Source of the DNA: Streptomyces bluensis
GTDB taxonomy: Bacteria; Actinomycetota; Actinomycetes; Streptomycetales; Streptomycetaceae
DNA: 64,000 nt
NCBI RefSeq assembly: GCF_014650715.1
Contig: NZ_BMVM01000001.1
Coordinates: 372,001 to 436,000, forward strand
Reading direction: 5' to 3'
The notes under the pieces: model-generated
Told to the model about the DNA's origin: nothing
Seen by the model: the letters and a program-made list of their open reading frames with translations, nothing else
The model's database searches: none
Part shown: piece by piece, positions 42,389 to 50,549 of the stretch
How the letters are laid out: each line of letters begins with the position of its first letter
Numbering within the stretch: the first letter of the stretch is position 1
Position numbers and translations under genes: made by a program

Positions 42389-43645
42389 TCAGCAGATGCT
42401 CTGGCTGCTGTTGACCAGCCGGTTGTTGCGGAACGTCGTGTTCTCGCCGCAGGGGCTCTCGCGGATGGCCGAGTTGGTCACGGTCAGGTTCTGGATGGTG
42501 ATGTCGCGGTTGTTCGGGAACTCCGACCGCGCCGCGAGCCGGATCTCCCCGCCGCCCGACACACTGCCGCTCTGCGCGGCGATGTTCACGTTGTAGCAGT
42601 TCTCGATGAGGATCGCGTTGTTGCCGGTGTCGGAGAGCGTCACGCGGTCGATGACGGCGCCACCGCTCTCGGAGACACAGAAGACACCGCGTCCGCCGCC
42701 GCGCGCGACGACCTCGCCCACGCGAACGTTGGTGGGATAGCCGCTGCCCACCCGGCCGTTGCGGTTGGCCATGCGGAAGGCGGCGTACCCGGTGCCGGCG
42801 CCCGCGCCGTCCGCGTCGACCTTGGTGACGGTGGCGTTGATGGTCTGGTTGAGCAGGAGGCCGGACTCGCCGACGTTGCGAGCGGTGACGGTGCCGATGG
42901 TGATGCCGTCCACGCCGTACGTCTCGACCGCGTGACTGCTCGCACCGGAGACATACACGTTGTCGATCCGGACGTTCCGCGTCCACTGGCTGGTGTCGCC
43001 ACGGTTGTCGATGCGGACGCCGAGACCCCCCGACAGACGCATGTCGATCTGCCCGAGGACCACGTTCTGGACGTTGCGCATGAAGACGCCGTAGAGCGGG
43101 GTGCCGGTGAGGTTCAGGTGCTGGACCTCGATGTCCCGGGCGCCGCGTGCGTAGACCGGGGCCTGGTCGCCGGAGCCCGATCCGGTGACGTTGATCGTGC
43201 CGCACACGTCGAGCACGGTGTAGCTGGGCAGGGAGACCCGGGAGCCCGCGGCGATGGAGCCCGAGCCGCGGACGACGACCCGTTCCTTCGAAGTCCGGCC
43301 CGATGTCAGGCTGTTCACGGCCGCCTGCATCGCGGCGCGCATGTCGCTGCCGGTGTACACGACGCTGCTGCCGCGCCGGGCGGTCCAGGTGCTGCCGCTC
43401 AGCACCGCCTCCGCCTGGTACGAGCCGTCACCGCACGCGGCAGCCACCTGCCGCGGGGCCGTGGCGGCGACCGGTTCCGTGGTCACGGGGGCTGTTCCCG
43501 GTGCCGCGTTCGCGGGGGCCGTCAGCACGGCGGCGCCGGTGAGCAGGGCGGTGGCGCAGGCGGCGGTGACCGCGGCGCGCCTGGTGCGGGTGGGTCGGTC
43601 CGTCGCGCTCGGGTCAGTGAGGTGAGCTGCGGCTCTGCGTCCCAT
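42389..43645 (-). CDS. Secreted right-handed parallel beta-helix protein
   Basis: This 418-residue exported protein has a signal peptide (Arg-rich TRTRRAA start, hydrophobic core, cleavage after PANA around residue 47). The rest is a repetitive beta-helix of turns rich in Asn/Val/Ile/Gly (DIEVQHLNLTGTPLYGVFMRN, RIDNVYVSGASSHAVET, RDITIQNLTVTNSAI). The fold is shared by pectate lyases, polygalacturonases and other polysaccharide-active enzymes. I do not see a full polygalacturonase catalytic signature, so activity is unassigned. It ends SIC, with other cysteines likely forming disulfides. A perfect palindrome upstream suggests sugar-responsive control. Confidence 0.82.
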   Translation of the reverse strand: MGRRAAAHLTDPSATDRPTRTRRAAVTAACATALLTGAAVLTAPANAAPGTAPVTTEPVAATAPRQVAAACGDGSYQAEAVLSGSTWTARRGSSVVYTGSDMRAAMQAAVNSLTSGRTSKERVVVRGSGSIAAGSRVSLPSYTVLDVCGTINVTGSGSGDQAPVYARGARDIEVQHLNLTGTPLYGVFMRNVQNVVLGQIDMRLSGGLGVRIDNRGDTSQWTRNVRIDNVYVSGASSHAVETYGVDGITIGTVTARNVGESGLLLNQTINATVTKVDADGAGAGTGYAAFRMANRNGRVGSGYPTNVRVGEVVARGGGRGVFCVSESGGAVIDRVTLSDTGNNAILIENCYNVNIAAQSGSVSGGGEIRLAARSEFPNNRDITIQNLTVTNSAIRESPCGENTTFRNNRLVNSSQSIC

Positions 43646-43726
43646 CTCGTCTTCTCCTATGGGGGGTGAGGGGGGATACGCCCGCTGCCTTCTGCGTTCC
43701 CTCGGTCCCGTCGAAACGGATTCGAC

Positions 43727-43738
43727 TGAATCGATTCA
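43727..43738. promoter_or_regulatory. Palindromic operator candidate upstream of the beta-helix gene
   Basis: TGAATCGATTCA is a perfect 12-bp palindrome 82 bp before the start codon at 43645, in an AT-richer stretch of the 259-bp gap. TCGAAACGGATTCGA lies alongside. Its form fits a LacI or GntR-type site. Confidence 0.5.
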
Positions 43739-43865
43739 CACGGCGGCGTACGTGACCTGCGGCAACACGGCTCGACGGGGCGCCAGGACGTACGACGAAG
43801 AGACAGCAAGCGATTTCTATGGCGGGCGGCGAGTGTGGCAACGGCCTTGCCGGGGCGTCAAGTTA

Positions 43866-43888
43866 CGCGACCGAACTCCTCGGTCGCG
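43866..43888 (-). terminator. Hairpin terminator after the sigma/ricin fusion gene
   Basis: 9-bp perfect arms (43866-43874 with 43880-43888) flank the loop ACTCC, 17 bp past the stop of the gene at 43905. Confidence 0.75.
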
Positions 43889-43904
43889 ACGCCGGGCCCG
43901 CTCG

Positions 43905-45911
43905 TCAGCCGCCGCCTCCCCAGCCTCCGCCTCCCCAGCCTCCGCTTCCCTGCCCGTAGCCCGAGCCGTAGGAGCCGTATCCATAGGGCCAGCAGTAGTA
44001 GGGCCTGCACGGGTTCGAGGTCGGGTACGGCGGATACGGCGTGGAGTGCGTCGGGCCAGGGGCCGGGGACGCCCCGGAAGGGCGGGACTCCGGGGTCGGT
44101 GACGGCGTGGGGGGAGATGCCGGACTGGCTGGTTTCGGCGCCGCCGTCGAGCCGTCCGTCACCCGGGACACCGACTCGACCTGCAGGGAATCGACCGAAT
44201 TGTCGATGACCCACTGCTGTGACGCGTTGTCGTCCGTGAACTCCTTCAGGACCAGGCCGGCTCCCTCCTCGGCCGAGGACGGCGTCAGTGTGAGTCCCAG
44301 ACCGCCTCGGGGCAGCAGGCCGCCGTCGAGGGTGAGGTCGTAGCGGACATGGCCCTGGAGTGCGGGGTCCCCGCAGGAGCCGAGCCGGGCGGAGGGACCG
44401 GGACGGGAGTCGAGGCACAGCTCGGTGTCCGCCAGACTGCGCAGCAACCCGCCGGTGCCGTACGACCACTGCTGCCGCACCGACGAGGTGCACAGGGTGA
44501 GCACGACCTGCGCGCCCGCCGCCGCCTTCATGCCGTGGACACCGGCACAGAGCCCGTTGTCGGCATTGCGCAGACGGCCGTCCAGCGGGCCGCTCACCAG
44601 GACACCCGCCCCGATACCGGACGGCTGCGTGCCCGGCGTCCGCGCCGTGGACGTGGCCACGCCGGAAGGGGGACGGGACACCGGTTCACTTCCGCCCGCC
44701 GAGGTCAGGGTCAGCGAGGCCAGTACGCATCCGGTCACCACCAGGACGGTGAGCGCCACCTGCTGACGTCGTGTCAGGCGCTGCGGCCCGACACCGCGCA
44801 CCACGTCAGCCATCAGTGAGCGGACGACACCGAGGGACCCTGTGCGCACCGCGTGACGAGGACCGGTCGACGGGGCGGCCCGCCCGGTCCGCGCGGCCGG
44901 AGGGCAACCGTCGCCCAGGCCGACCGGTCCGGCCGGAGGATGCGGGACATGACCGGCCGCGCCGGCCGGCCCGGCGGGCCCGTCAGGGGCACCCCCCGAC
45001 GCCATCACCCCGCCCTCGGCCACCCACGAGTCCACGTCCCCTGCCGCTCTCGCGGTTTCCCTCGCCCGCCCCGGACGGGAGTCGAGGTAGGCCCGCGCGC
45101 CCCAGCCCAGCACGGCCTCGGCCAGCAGGACGGCCGGACGGTCGCCGCCGTGGTCCAACTGCTCGGCGCCGTAACGGCAGTGCTGGCAGCCCGCCACGTG
45201 CTGCCGCAGGTCAGGGTCCAGTCCCAGGTCGCCGCGTCTGAGCGACACGTCCAGCAGACGGCTGAAGCGACGGCACTCCTCGCCGGGGGCGGTCTCGTGG
45301 TGCGCCCGTATGCAGGCGTCACGCAGCAGCGCCCGTGCCTGCGTCGCCTTCACGGCGGCGTCCTCAGGGGTGATCCCGAGGAGGGCGGCCGGTACGGCGA
45401 GGTCCTCCGCCTCGACCTCGGCGTGCCACAGGATGCAGCGGGCGCGCTCCGGGAGCCCGTGGAAGGCACGGAAGACGAGTTTCCGGTCGTCCGCGGGGAG
45501 AAGCCGTGCGGGGAGAAGGCGTGCCGCGGCGCGGCCGGTGGCCTCCGGATCGGATCCCAGTCCCGGGTGGAGCATCGTCCGCCGGCTGCCGGTGGCCCAT
45601 TCTTCCGCGATACGGCGCACCGTGACCAGCAGATGCGGCCGCCATGCGGCGGTCGGACCCGACCGCCGAAGTGATTCGCCGAATACTCTCGTGAATGCCG
45701 CGGCGGTGAGCGTCTCCGCGTGTTGCGAGCCGCTGGTGCACTGGGTCGCGTACGAGAAGACCGCGGCCCGGTGCCGGGCCATCAGTTCTCCGACGGGTTG
45801 GTGCGCGGACCACCCGCCGACACACCTCTTCAGTTCGGCTGCCAGTTCTTCGTCCATCACACCGAACGGCCGAGCTGGACCCGGGGAATTCGAAAGGGTC
45901 GCGTCATTCAC
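43905..45911 (-). CDS. Sigma-like/zinc-finger/transmembrane/ricin-lectin fusion protein
   Basis: This 668-residue protein appears to combine, in order: a degenerate sigma-70-like region (~20-205; HRAAVFSYATQCT, AAFTRVFGESLRR, LPERARCILWHAEVE); an anti-sigma-type zinc motif H-x3-C-x2-C (HVAGCQHC, ~238-245); a disordered Gly/Pro/Ala linker; one TM (~384-405, QQVALTVLVVTGCVLASLTL); an extracellular ricin-type beta-trefoil (~430-570, NADNGLCAGV, QQWSYG, ASQQWVI); and a Pro/Ser then Gly/Tyr/Trp-rich tail. Topology places the sigma-like part inside and the lectin outside. The GTG at 45911 with GGAGG 9 nt upstream is preferred over outer ATGs. Confidence 0.8.
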   Translation of the reverse strand: MNDATLSNSPGPARPFGVMDEELAAELKRCVGGWSAHQPVGELMARHRAAVFSYATQCTSGSQHAETLTAAAFTRVFGESLRRSGPTAAWRPHLLVTVRRIAEEWATGSRRTMLHPGLGSDPEATGRAAARLLPARLLPADDRKLVFRAFHGLPERARCILWHAEVEAEDLAVPAALLGITPEDAAVKATQARALLRDACIRAHHETAPGEECRRFSRLLDVSLRRGDLGLDPDLRQHVAGCQHCRYGAEQLDHGGDRPAVLLAEAVLGWGARAYLDSRPGRARETARAAGDVDSWVAEGGVMASGGAPDGPAGPAGAAGHVPHPPAGPVGLGDGCPPAARTGRAAPSTGPRHAVRTGSLGVVRSLMADVVRGVGPQRLTRRQQVALTVLVVTGCVLASLTLTSAGGSEPVSRPPSGVATSTARTPGTQPSGIGAGVLVSGPLDGRLRNADNGLCAGVHGMKAAAGAQVVLTLCTSSVRQQWSYGTGGLLRSLADTELCLDSRPGPSARLGSCGDPALQGHVRYDLTLDGGLLPRGGLGLTLTPSSAEEGAGLVLKEFTDDNASQQWVIDNSVDSLQVESVSRVTDGSTAAPKPASPASPPTPSPTPESRPSGASPAPGPTHSTPYPPYPTSNPCRPYYCWPYGYGSYGSGYGQGSGGWGGGGWGGGG

Positions 45912-46105
45912 GTCCGATGTCCTCCGGGCTGTGTGCATACAGCACTCGGGCGCTGCTGTTCTGTGCACCGACGGGCGCCACCTTTACACAGAGCGTGGTC
46001 CCGCAACAAGTGATCTCCGGTGATCGCCGCTTTTCCAGGTCCGAAGTCCCGTCAGCACATTGCCTGTTCACGCGACCACAGACGGGGAGAATTCAAGGAG
46101 ATTCG

Positions 46106-46156
46106 ATGGCGGCAAGGTCGGATGCGATGAAGCCGAAGCCGAGTTACCTGAAGTAA
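46106..46156 (+). CDS. Possible 16-residue peptide gene
   Basis: ATG at 46106 follows AAGGAG with 5-nt spacing, an excellent ribosome site. It encodes MAARSDAMKPKPSYLK before TAA. The region 45912-46105 is relatively AT-rich and otherwise empty. The peptide is basic, with a Lys/Pro/Tyr tail and no cysteine. It could be a leader peptide for the DinB-like gene 120 bp on, or an independent small peptide. No peptide-modifying enzyme is adjacent. Confidence 0.4.
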   Translation: MAARSDAMKPKPSYLK

Positions 46157-46237
46157 GTTCGGATTTGAAAGCGGCGAATAGGTGACCACCCGGCGGAATC
46201 AGCGATTCAGCCCACAAAGAAACGCATCCGTGACTTC

Positions 46238-46252
46238 GGAGGCGAAGCCTCC
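46238..46252 (+). other. Short hairpin before the DinB-like gene
   Basis: GGAGGC-GAA-GCCTCC is a perfect 6-bp stem with 3-nt loop in the leader between the 16-codon ORF and the DinB-like start. It may attenuate, or occlude a GGAGG sequence. Confidence 0.4.
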
Positions 46253-46275
46253 CCTCGTGCGAGAGGCTGGATGCC

Positions 46276-46791
46276 ATGCACTCCAAAGACGTTCTCACCG
46301 ACGCATTCGGCCGCATCAGCGAAGAGGTCCACGCCGTCGTCGAGGGCCTCTCCCCCGACGACCTCAACACCCCGCCCCAGGACGGCGCCAATTCCGTTTC
46401 CTGGCTGGTCTGGCACCTGACGCGCGTCCAGGACGACCACGTGGCGGGCGTGGCCGGCCAGGAACAGGTGTGGCTGGCGGATGGCTGGGCGGACCGCTTC
46501 GGTCTGGGACTGCCCGCCCACGACACGGGATACGGGCACACTCCCAGGAAGGCCGCCCGGGTGCGGGTGGACTCGGGCGACCTGCTGCTGGGCTATCACG
46601 ACGCGGTGCACGAGCGGACGCTGGCCTTCGTGGCCGGGCTCCACGTCAAGGACCTGGACCGGATCGTGGACGAGAGCTGGACCCCCGCCGTCACCCTCGG
46701 CGTCCGGCTGGTCAGCGTCCTGGCCGACGACCTCCAGCATGTCGGGCAGGCCGCGTACGTACGAGGCCTGCTTCAGCGCGCGGACTCGTAG
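46276..46791 (+). CDS. DinB-like/mycothiol-dependent family protein (DUF664)
   Basis: This 171-residue four-helix-bundle protein of the DinB/MDMPI superfamily has metal-ligand-like His47 in VSWLVWHLTRVQDDHV and His155 in LADDLQHVGQAAYVRGL, at the canonical helix positions. Actinobacterial members are metal-dependent mycothiol S-transferases or of unknown function. GAGAGG lies 10 nt before the ATG at 46276. Its end overlaps a decayed minus-strand gene. Confidence 0.85.
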   Translation: MHSKDVLTDAFGRISEEVHAVVEGLSPDDLNTPPQDGANSVSWLVWHLTRVQDDHVAGVAGQEQVWLADGWADRFGLGLPAHDTGYGHTPRKAARVRVDSGDLLLGYHDAVHERTLAFVAGLHVKDLDRIVDESWTPAVTLGVRLVSVLADDLQHVGQAAYVRGLLQRADS

Positions 46792-47010
46792 CCGGGCAGT
46801 ACCACGTCCCGGGTGAGGGTGCCTCGCTCGCCGAAGGGAGTGAAGGGGACGCTCTCGCGGCGCGGGAACTCGAAGGCCGCCAGGTGGTCGGCGGGCGGAT
46901 AGCCGTCCTCGGCACGCGCACCGGGCTGCCCGCCGACGCCGTCAGGGCCATTCCCGCGGGGCCGCCATCGAGATGGACGTGCAGCACCGCCTTGGGGGAC
47001 GTGATCGGAT
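46773..47010 (-). pseudogene. Possible gene remnant of unknown family
   Basis: Two adjoining minus-strand frames together read as protein-like sequence: SDPITSPKAVLHVHLDGGPAG in one frame and, after an apparent one-base shift near 46890, DHLAAFEFPRRESVPFTPFG to VVLPGYESAR in another. Neither frame alone has a credible start. I do not recognise the family. It overlaps the DinB-like stop by 19 bp and may be the tail of a truncated gene. Confidence 0.35.
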
Positions 47011-47065
47011 CGCTCGGGTGCCGGTGACGGGTACTGGGAGACGGCGAGACCAGGCGTCCCTGGAG

Positions 47066-47458
47066 CTACTCGGAAGGCTGGAGCAGGTCCCAGCTGTTCC
47101 CGTACAGATCCTGGAAGACGGCCACGGTGCCGTACGGCTCGTGGCGAGGCTCCTCCAGGAACCTCACGCCCGCCGCGCGCATGCGCGTGTGGTCGCGGGC
47201 GAAGTCGTCGGTGTGCAGGAAGAAGCCCACGCGTCCGCCGGTCTGGTCGCCGACCCGGGCGCGCTGCGCCCCGTCCTTGGCCCGGGCCAGCAGCAGTGCG
47301 CTGCCGTGCCCTTCGGTGCCCGGCTCGACGACGACCCACCGCGACCCGTCGGGCCGTGGCGCGTCCTCGACGAGCCGGAACCCGAGCGCCTCCGTGTAGA
47401 AGCGGATCGCCTCGTCGTAGTCGTCGACGACGAGGGTGACCAAAGCGATGCGTCTCAT
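47066..47458 (-). CDS. VOC family protein (glyoxalase-like)
   Basis: This 130-residue single VOC domain begins MRRIALVTLVVDDYDEAIRFYTEALGFRLVED and ends GTVAVFQDLYGNSWDLLQPSE, with the usual beta-alpha-beta-beta-beta repeats. GRVGFFLHTDDFARDHTRMRAAGVRFLEEPRHEPYG is the second repeat. Members include glyoxalases and antibiotic-resistance binding proteins; nothing here fixes the ligand. The start ATG at 47458 follows GAGAGGCCC. Confidence 0.88.
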   Translation of the reverse strand: MRRIALVTLVVDDYDEAIRFYTEALGFRLVEDAPRPDGSRWVVVEPGTEGHGSALLLARAKDGAQRARVGDQTGGRVGFFLHTDDFARDHTRMRAAGVRFLEEPRHEPYGTVAVFQDLYGNSWDLLQPSE

Positions 47459-47546
47459 GGGCCTCTCGCGTGCATGCAGGGGTGAAGGTCGGACGTTATA
47501 CGTAACATGCAGGGTACGACAGGGCCAGCGGCGAGCCGTACGCCCA

Positions 47547-47603
47547 CGCGGCCCGTGCGGGGCTCGTCTGCGAGGTCAGCGACGGAGTCGCGCACGGGCC
47601 GCG
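47547..47603 (-). terminator. Extended inverted repeat after the PI-PLC-like gene
   Basis: 13-bp perfect arms (47547-47559 with 47591-47603) enclose a 31-nt region with a further small CTCG/CGAG hairpin. It ends 19 bp before the stop of the gene at 47622 on the minus strand and is the likely terminator. Confidence 0.7.
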
Positions 47604-47621
47604 AGCGTCTACTCGTCCCTC

Positions 47622-48989
47622 TTACGGATACACGTACGTGTTCAGGGTGGCCACCGCCGACGCCGCGTTGCCCAGGTTGTAGTGGTCGACGGCCAGGAAG
47701 TTGGGCTTCTTGCGGGCGGCCGGCTGACAGAACCGCTGGGCGCGGTCGGCGAGTTTGGTGTTGTCCGTGGAGGCCGTGGAGGTGACCGCGACGTCACGGA
47801 AGTGGTTCATGACGAACAGGGGGCGGAAGCGGGACTCGGTGCGGGTCAGGGGGATGTTCGTGTTCGCGTCGTACCAGCGGCTGTAGCAGGACCAGTCGGA
47901 GGAGCCGACGCCCGAGCCCATGGACCAGTAGTTCTCGACCGTCCACTCGCGCTGGTACATGACGCCGAAGGTGTCCCGGGTGAGTCCGGCGGACTGGTCG
48001 GCGGAGCGGCTGTGGTCGCTGAGGATCAGCAGCCGGTCGTTGGCCGCGATCAGGTCGGCCATCTTCGGCCAGCCGTTCTGCTGTACGCCGGTCTGGTCGG
48101 GCCGGTAGAGGACGTCGGAGAGCCCGCTGACGCGGGCGAGTTCGCCGCGCAGCACGCCCGGGTCGACGTAGTCCTCCAGGAGGACGGCTACGAACTCGTC
48201 GGGGTTCTGCTTGAGGAAGTCCACAATGCGCTGGATGTCGACCCACAGGGCGACGGGGCTGCTGACGAGGGTGCAGCTGTTGTGGCAGAGGATGGCGCCG
48301 TCGGAGGTCTGGTGGATGTCGAGCATGAACCCCCGTACACCGTCGGCCAGTTGCTGGTTGATGCCGCGGGACTGGTTCGGCGCCAGGTTCACGAAGGGCG
48401 GGGCGAAGCCGCCGTCGACGCCGTTGGCGTAGGCGTTGTGGGAGGTGAGGAACGTGACCTGGTCCAGGGTGCGCTGGTTCTGGGGCGGCATGGGGCTGGT
48501 CGCCGGGGTGACGGGAGTGAGGTACCAGGCGGCGAGGCCGCTCGACGTGCCGACGGCCAGCTGGGCGGGGTAGTTGGAGCCGGACGGCTTCGCGCCGACG
48601 GTCAGGTAGCGCTCGGCGCCGGGGACCTTCAGCCGGTACTGGTCGGCACCGAGTTCCGTGACGTCCCACGCGGCGTCACCGCTCGTACAGGCGACGGTGC
48701 GCGCCTGGTCGCCGGAGCGGCCGAGGCAGCTGCCCGCGGTGTCGGTGCTCTCCAGGACGTACGAGGATCCGCTCGCCCTGAGCGTCCACTGCTGGTGGTC
48801 CTCGTTGCCCTTGGGCCGGCGCTGCTCCACCGCTCCGGCGTTGTGGGCGGCGTTGAGTCCGGTGGTGACGCTCTGCACGTAGTAGGCGCCGGGGGCCGGG
48901 ACCGCCGCGGAGGCGGTGGGTGAGGGGGCGACGACCGCCGCGGCGAGCGCGGCGGTCGTGGTGAGCAGGGCGGTGCGGGGGGTTGGCAT
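47622..48989 (-). CDS. Secreted PI-PLC-like phosphodiesterase with ricin-type lectin domain
   Basis: This 455-residue exported protein has a signal peptide ending around residue 28 (PTASA). A beta-trefoil-like region follows at about 33-155 (YYVQSVTTGLNAAHNAGAVEQ, HQQWTLRASGSS). A PI-PLC X-type TIM barrel occupies about 165-450. TFLTSHNAYANG and AILCHNSC carry the two candidate catalytic histidines, and DGVRGFMLDIHQT the metal/acid strand. It probably cleaves a phosphodiester lipid or phosphosugar outside the cell. The ATG at 48989 is used because AAGGG precedes it. It is downstream of and codirectional with the chitinase. Confidence 0.85.
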   Translation of the reverse strand: MPTPRTALLTTTAALAAAVVAPSPTASAAVPAPGAYYVQSVTTGLNAAHNAGAVEQRRPKGNEDHQQWTLRASGSSYVLESTDTAGSCLGRSGDQARTVACTSGDAAWDVTELGADQYRLKVPGAERYLTVGAKPSGSNYPAQLAVGTSSGLAAWYLTPVTPATSPMPPQNQRTLDQVTFLTSHNAYANGVDGGFAPPFVNLAPNQSRGINQQLADGVRGFMLDIHQTSDGAILCHNSCTLVSSPVALWVDIQRIVDFLKQNPDEFVAVLLEDYVDPGVLRGELARVSGLSDVLYRPDQTGVQQNGWPKMADLIAANDRLLILSDHSRSADQSAGLTRDTFGVMYQREWTVENYWSMGSGVGSSDWSCYSRWYDANTNIPLTRTESRFRPLFVMNHFRDVAVTSTASTDNTKLADRAQRFCQPAARKKPNFLAVDHYNLGNAASAVATLNTYVYP

Positions 48990-49057
48990 CTCGGTGCCCT
49001 TCATCGGGTCGGCCGGTGGATGATCAGGTGCATGACATCATGGGCCGCCGTGCGACG

Positions 49058-49945
49058 TCAGCAGTAGAGGTTGCCGCCGGGTGAAGTCCCGAGGATCTGT
49101 ACGAACCGCTGGTAGTTGTCCACACGGCTCTGCACCTGCGCGGGGTTCTTTCCGTCGCACTCCAGGGAGCCGTTGATGCTGCGGATCGTCTGGCCGAAGC
49201 CCGCGCCGTTCACCATCGCGTTGTGGCCGGTCATGGTGCCGGGTCCGGTCTGCGTGTTCCAGTACCAGAGGGCGGTCTTCCAGGCGACGGCCGCGTCGTT
49301 CTGCACCAGCCACGGGTTGCCCAGGAGGTTGAGGCCGAGCGCGTCACCGGCGGCCTTGTAGTTGAAGTTCCAGCTGAGCTGGATGGGGCCGCGCCCGTAG
49401 TAGGCGGCCTGGCCGGCCGGGCAGCCGTAGGGCTGGTTCCAGTCGCAGTAGGTGGGGTAGTTGGAGGTGTTCTGCTCCACGATGTGCACCAGGCCGCCCG
49501 TCTCGTGGCTGACGTTGGCAAGGAAGGCGGCCGCCTCCTGCCTCTTGACGGTGTCGCTGCCGGTGTTGGCGAAGGCCGGGTAGGCGCTCATGGCCGTGAC
49601 GAGGCCGCTGTACGTGTAGAAGGAGTTCCGGTTCGGGAACATCTGGTTGAACTGGGCCTCGCTGACGACGAAGGCCGCGGGGTTCCCGGGACCGCTGTCA
49701 CACGCGTACGGCTCCCAGTACCAGGTGCTGATCGTGGGGTCGTACCCGGGGTTGTCGTGCTCGGCGATGTACGCCTTGCCGTCGGTGTAGCGGACGATGT
49801 CGCCGGTGACGTACGCCTTGCCGGCCACCCAGCTCGGGTAGCTCGAACAGGGCGCGGCGGACGCGCTCTGGGCGGGCAGGAGGACCGGCGTGGCGGCTGC
49901 GATGACGAGTGCGGTCAGGACCGAGGAGATGCGGCGTCTCAACAC
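49058..49945 (-). CDS. Secreted GH19 chitinase with N-terminal chitin-binding module
   Basis: This 295-residue chitinase has a signal peptide (1-30, ending SASA). A CBM5/12-type module follows at about 33-82 (YPSWVAGKAYVTGDIV, WYWEPYAC). The GH19 domain has catalytic Glu148 in VSHETGG and Glu157 in HIVEQN, then YYGRGPIQLSWNFNY. It hydrolyses chitin, including fungal cell walls. The GTG at 49945 has AAAGGAG with 8-nt spacing; a longer open frame upstream is promoter. Two DasR/chitinase-type boxes flank its -35. Confidence 0.93.
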   Translation of the reverse strand: MLRRRISSVLTALVIAAATPVLLPAQSASAAPCSSYPSWVAGKAYVTGDIVRYTDGKAYIAEHDNPGYDPTISTWYWEPYACDSGPGNPAAFVVSEAQFNQMFPNRNSFYTYSGLVTAMSAYPAFANTGSDTVKRQEAAAFLANVSHETGGLVHIVEQNTSNYPTYCDWNQPYGCPAGQAAYYGRGPIQLSWNFNYKAAGDALGLNLLGNPWLVQNDAAVAWKTALWYWNTQTGPGTMTGHNAMVNGAGFGQTIRSINGSLECDGKNPAQVQSRVDNYQRFVQILGTSPGGNLYC

Positions 49946-50083
49946 GGGATCAACTCCTTTGGGGGACACGGCCGCACCCGTCGCAGGACAGGCTGGAGCA
50001 GGCCCTCGTGCACCCGCGCCGGGGACCGGTCGCGGCGTGGGGGCGGCCGTGGTGGGGGGCTGTGATGGCACACTCAACCGCTT

Positions 50084-50112
50084 TGGTCTGTACCAGTCAA
50101 GGGTGTAGACCA
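50084..50112 (-). promoter_or_regulatory. Chitinase promoter with two DasR-like (dre/chi) 12-bp repeats
   Basis: On the minus strand TGGTCTACACCC (50112-50101) and TGGTACAGACCA (50095-50084) are direct repeats 5 bp apart, each differing by two bases from the TGGTCTAGACCA dre/chi box. The bases between them contribute a TTGACT -35. This layout is characteristic of Streptomyces chitinase promoters. Confidence 0.8.
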
Positions 50113-50181
50113 GTAAATCGAACTCGGTGCGGCGAGTGCGGACACTTCCCACGCCACGCCCGGGTGCGCGGCACCGGGGAC

Positions 50182-50484
50182 TTACGAAGTCACCTGCTCA
50201 CGTGCGCTGCGACCAGAGCCGGTCGACCCAACGCCGCGTTCGGGCCGGCTGATCTCGGCCCACACCGCATCGAGGGAGAGGCCGAGGACATCGGCGATCG
50301 CCGCGATGGTCGGGAAGGCAGGGGTGGCCACGCGGCCCGACTCGATCTTCCGGAGAGTCTCCGGTGAAACACGAGCGTCGAGCGCGATATCGAGCATCGA
50401 GCGTTCCCCCCTGGCCCGACGTAGTAGGGCGCCGAGGCGCTGACCGCGTTCGACCTCTGCGGGAGTGAGCGGCAACCTGACCAT
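50182..50484 (-). CDS. Small XRE-family DNA-binding protein
   Basis: This 100-residue protein is almost entirely a Cro/C1 helix-turn-helix: RGQRLGALLRRARGERSMLDIALDARVSPETLRKIESGR, then TIAAIADVLGLSLDAVWAEI. The ATG at 50484 lacks a ribosome site but has TACAAT 6 nt upstream as a -10, so the mRNA is probably leaderless. It is divergent from a methionine aminopeptidase gene across 65 bp bearing duplicated boxes and likely regulates both. Confidence 0.88.
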   Translation of the reverse strand: MVRLPLTPAEVERGQRLGALLRRARGERSMLDIALDARVSPETLRKIESGRVATPAFPTIAAIADVLGLSLDAVWAEISRPERGVGSTGSGRSAREQVTS

Positions 50485-50490
50485 GGGCCG

Positions 50491-50523
50491 ATTGTAGTAC
50501 CGGTATAGTATGGCCGGTATAGT
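50491..50523. promoter_or_regulatory. Divergent XRE/MetAP promoter with duplicated CCGGTATAGT boxes
   Basis: CCGGTATAGT occurs twice (50500-50509, 50514-50523), 14 bp apart. The second copy contains the TATAGT -10 for the aminopeptidase. TACAAT on the minus strand (50496-50491) is the -10 for the XRE gene. It is a plausible XRE operator controlling both promoters. Confidence 0.65.
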
Positions 50524-50549
50524 TATTGGCTGCGTGAGAAGGGCGCCGC

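Noticed and set aside
46238-46252. Rho-independent terminator before the DinB-like gene
   Set aside because: The stem is only 6 bp and lies within the probable leader of the downstream gene; listed as a leader hairpin instead.
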